From UBA5158 sp040389045 (GTDB lineage: Bacteria; Pseudomonadota; Gammaproteobacteria; DSM-16500), in assembly GCA_040389045.1 (NCBI GenBank), contig JAZKAT010000008.1:1-50957 (forward strand): a DNA stretch of 50,957 nucleotides, given 5' to 3'. Numbering within the stretch: position 1 is the first letter of the stretch; each line of letters begins with the position of its first letter. Below, in pieces: positions 49,643 to 50,957 of this stretch. The position numbers and the translations under genes are program-made. The notes under the pieces are model-generated. The model was given only the letters and a program-made list of their open reading frames with translations. It was not told the origin of the DNA and did not search any database.

Positions 49643-50842
49643 ATGTCGGAAGTTGCTCACACCTTAGAACTCATTCGTCGGGGCACCGATGAAATTCTAT
49701 TGGAAGAAGATTTACTCGAACGGTTGAAAACCGGCAAACCCCTTTGTGTTAAAGCGGGTTTTGATCCCACTGCGCCTGATTTACATATAGGCCATACCGT
49801 ATTGTTGAATAAAATGCGCCAATTCCAGGATTTGGGTCATGATGTAGTTTTTTTAATTGGCGATTTCACCGGCATGATTGGTGATCCTTCTGGAAAAAAT
49901 GAAACCCGCCCACCCCTGACCCGTGAACAAGTCCAGGAAAACGCGGTAACTTACCAAAAACAAGTCTTCAAAGTTCTAGATCCAGCCAAAACCAAAATTA
50001 GCTTTAATTCTGAATGGATGGATAAATTCACCGCCGTTGACATGATACGGCTGGCTTCCCACCACACGGTGGCGCGTATGCTGGAGCGTGATGATTTTCA
50101 TAAACGCTATAACGCCGGCCATCCCATCGCGATTCACGAATTCCTTTATCCGCTAGTGCAGGGATATGATTCCGTGGCCATGAAAGCCGATATTGAACTT
50201 GGCGGCACCGATCAACGTTTTAATTTGTTGATGGGGCGTGAATTACAAAAAGATTGGCAACAAAAACCTCAGGTCGTCATCACCGTACCTTTGTTGGTAG
50301 GCCTTGACGGCATCAAAAAAATGTCCAAGTCATTGGGCAACTATATTGGTATTGATGAGTCGCCCAAGGAAATGTTCGGTAAAGTCATGTCGATTTCCGA
50401 TGAAACCATGTGGCTGTATTTTGAAGTCATTAGTTTCAGGCCGTTGGCTGAAGTTAAACGTTTCAAAGAAGATGTCGCCAATGGCACCAACCCGCGCGAC
50501 ATAAAATTTTTACTCGCAGAAGAAATTGTGGCGCGTTTTCACGACATGGAGAGTGCCAAACATGCCCATGAAAATTTTGTGGCGCAATTTCAACAAGGCG
50601 GTATTCCGGAAGATTTGCCGGAAGTGCAACTCCAGGCTGGCGGGGAAGGTATGTTAATCGCCCAGATCATTAAATCCGCTGGCTTGACGGAAAGTACCTC
50701 GGATGCATTGCGCATGTTGCAGCAGGGTGCGGTTAAAATTGATGGTGAACGAGTCACGGATAAAAACTTGTTGTTAAAAGCTGGTCAGACCATCGTCTTA
50801 CAAGTTGGCAAAAGACGATTTTCGAAAGTAATTTTGGCCTAA
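49643..50842 (+). CDS. tyrS: tyrosyl-tRNA synthetase
   Basis: A 399-residue class I synthetase. Start at 49643 (GAGAGG upstream) gives MSEVAHTLELIRRGTDEILL. The HIGH motif is in APDLHIGHTVLLNKM, the tyrosine pocket in LYPLVQGYDSVAMKADIELG, and KMSKS in GIKKMSKSLGNYIG. An S4 RNA-binding domain (about 335-399) ends the chain. The KMSKS form and length are those of the Pseudomonas TyrZ-like type rather than E. coli TyrS. It charges tRNA-Tyr. Confidence 0.97.
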   Translation: MSEVAHTLELIRRGTDEILLEEDLLERLKTGKPLCVKAGFDPTAPDLHIGHTVLLNKMRQFQDLGHDVVFLIGDFTGMIGDPSGKNETRPPLTREQVQENAVTYQKQVFKVLDPAKTKISFNSEWMDKFTAVDMIRLASHHTVARMLERDDFHKRYNAGHPIAIHEFLYPLVQGYDSVAMKADIELGGTDQRFNLLMGRELQKDWQQKPQVVITVPLLVGLDGIKKMSKSLGNYIGIDESPKEMFGKVMSISDETMWLYFEVISFRPLAEVKRFKEDVANGTNPRDIKFLLAEEIVARFHDMESAKHAHENFVAQFQQGGIPEDLPEVQLQAGGEGMLIAQIIKSAGLTESTSDALRMLQQGAVKIDGERVTDKNLLLKAGQTIVLQVGKRRFSKVILA

Positions 50843-50885
50843 TTAAGTCCATAATTCGATTTTAAAAATCTTCTGGCAATTCTAG

Positions 50886-50913
50886 TTGACAATGAAACTG
50901 AGGAAGGTAGAAT
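50886..50913 (+). promoter_or_regulatory. probable ribosomal RNA operon P1-type promoter
   Basis: A perfect TTGACA (50886-50891), a 16-base spacer and TAGAAT (50908-50913), followed by the GC-rich discriminator GCGCCTC (50914-50920), the mark of stringently controlled stable-RNA promoters. A boxA-like TGTTCTTTAAAAA follows at 50938-50950. The 16S gene would lie just beyond the window; this is inferred. Confidence 0.65.
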
Positions 50914-50937
50914 GCGCCTCTCTGCTGTTAACACAGC

Positions 50938-50950
50938 TGTTCTTTAAAAA
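50938..50950 (+). promoter_or_regulatory. boxA-like antitermination site
   Basis: TGTTCTTTAAAAA is close to the rRNA boxA TGCTCTTTAACAA, at the right distance after the stable-RNA-type promoter. Confidence 0.5.
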
Positions 50951-50957
50951 ACTGACC

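Noticed and set aside
1..50957. CRISPR arrays, integrases or prophage structural genes
   Set aside because: No regularly spaced direct repeats, no integrase and no capsid or tail genes were recognised. The holin name for the gene at 30743 rests on a loose family label.

Overview
The window looks like part of a chromosome from a host-associated gammaproteobacterium of the Legionellales (Legionella/Coxiella relatives). Three things point there. First, the housekeeping genes follow gammaproteobacterial order (rpsU-yqeY-dnaG-rpoD; orn, nnr-tsaE-amiB-mutL-miaA, hfq-hflX-hflK-hflC-yjeT-purA; gpmI-envC-ctpA). Second, there is an icmQ-like gene, a part of the Dot/Icm type IVB secretion system, with a small gene just upstream in the place where icmR or a functional equivalent sits in Legionella and Coxiella. 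Third, several orphan proteins carry eukaryotic-type signals: an F-box-like segment, a C-terminal CaaX box (CSIM), and an OTU-like Cys/His arrangement. Tandem CTTAAT-type repeats like the PmrA box of Legionella and Coxiella precede two of the orphan genes. The genus cannot be named from this sequence.

Layout. 1-14.6 kb is an AT-rich accessory region. It holds a probable effector with two membrane segments, a REP-associated tyrosine transposase flanked by inverted copies of a dispersed repeat, unknown proteins, the F-box-like protein, a TPR-like two-gene operon, a toxin-antitoxin-like three-gene operon, a lipoprotein, and a four-gene cassette ending in a 1127-residue helical-repeat protein. 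It ends at a tRNA with a CAU anticodon (probably Ile2) at 14.7 kb, whose 3' end faces the accessory side. 15-16.4 kb has the CaaX-box protein and a VOC-fold protein.

16.4-30.7 kb is core: sigma 70, primase, YqeY, S21, then TsaD, PlsY, Orn, an orphan with an internal tandem duplication, and the nnr-tsaE-amiB-mutL-miaA run. At 30.7-41.5 kb the expected miaA-hfq adjacency is broken by about 11 kb: small membrane proteins, RidA, the gpmI-envC-ctpA operon on the minus strand, mlaA-trmL, and the icmR-like/icmQ/OTU-like/zinc-ribbon group. 41.8-50.8 kb returns to core genes: hfq to purA, tRNA-Leu(CAG), recG and tyrS. The window stops just inside what looks like the promoter and leader of a ribosomal RNA operon.

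Three 100-N gaps are present. Two (2594-2693 and 47357-47456) are flanked by identical 55-base ends, so they are very probably scaffolding joins of overlapping contigs, and recG is almost certainly intact. No CRISPR array and no integrase were seen.
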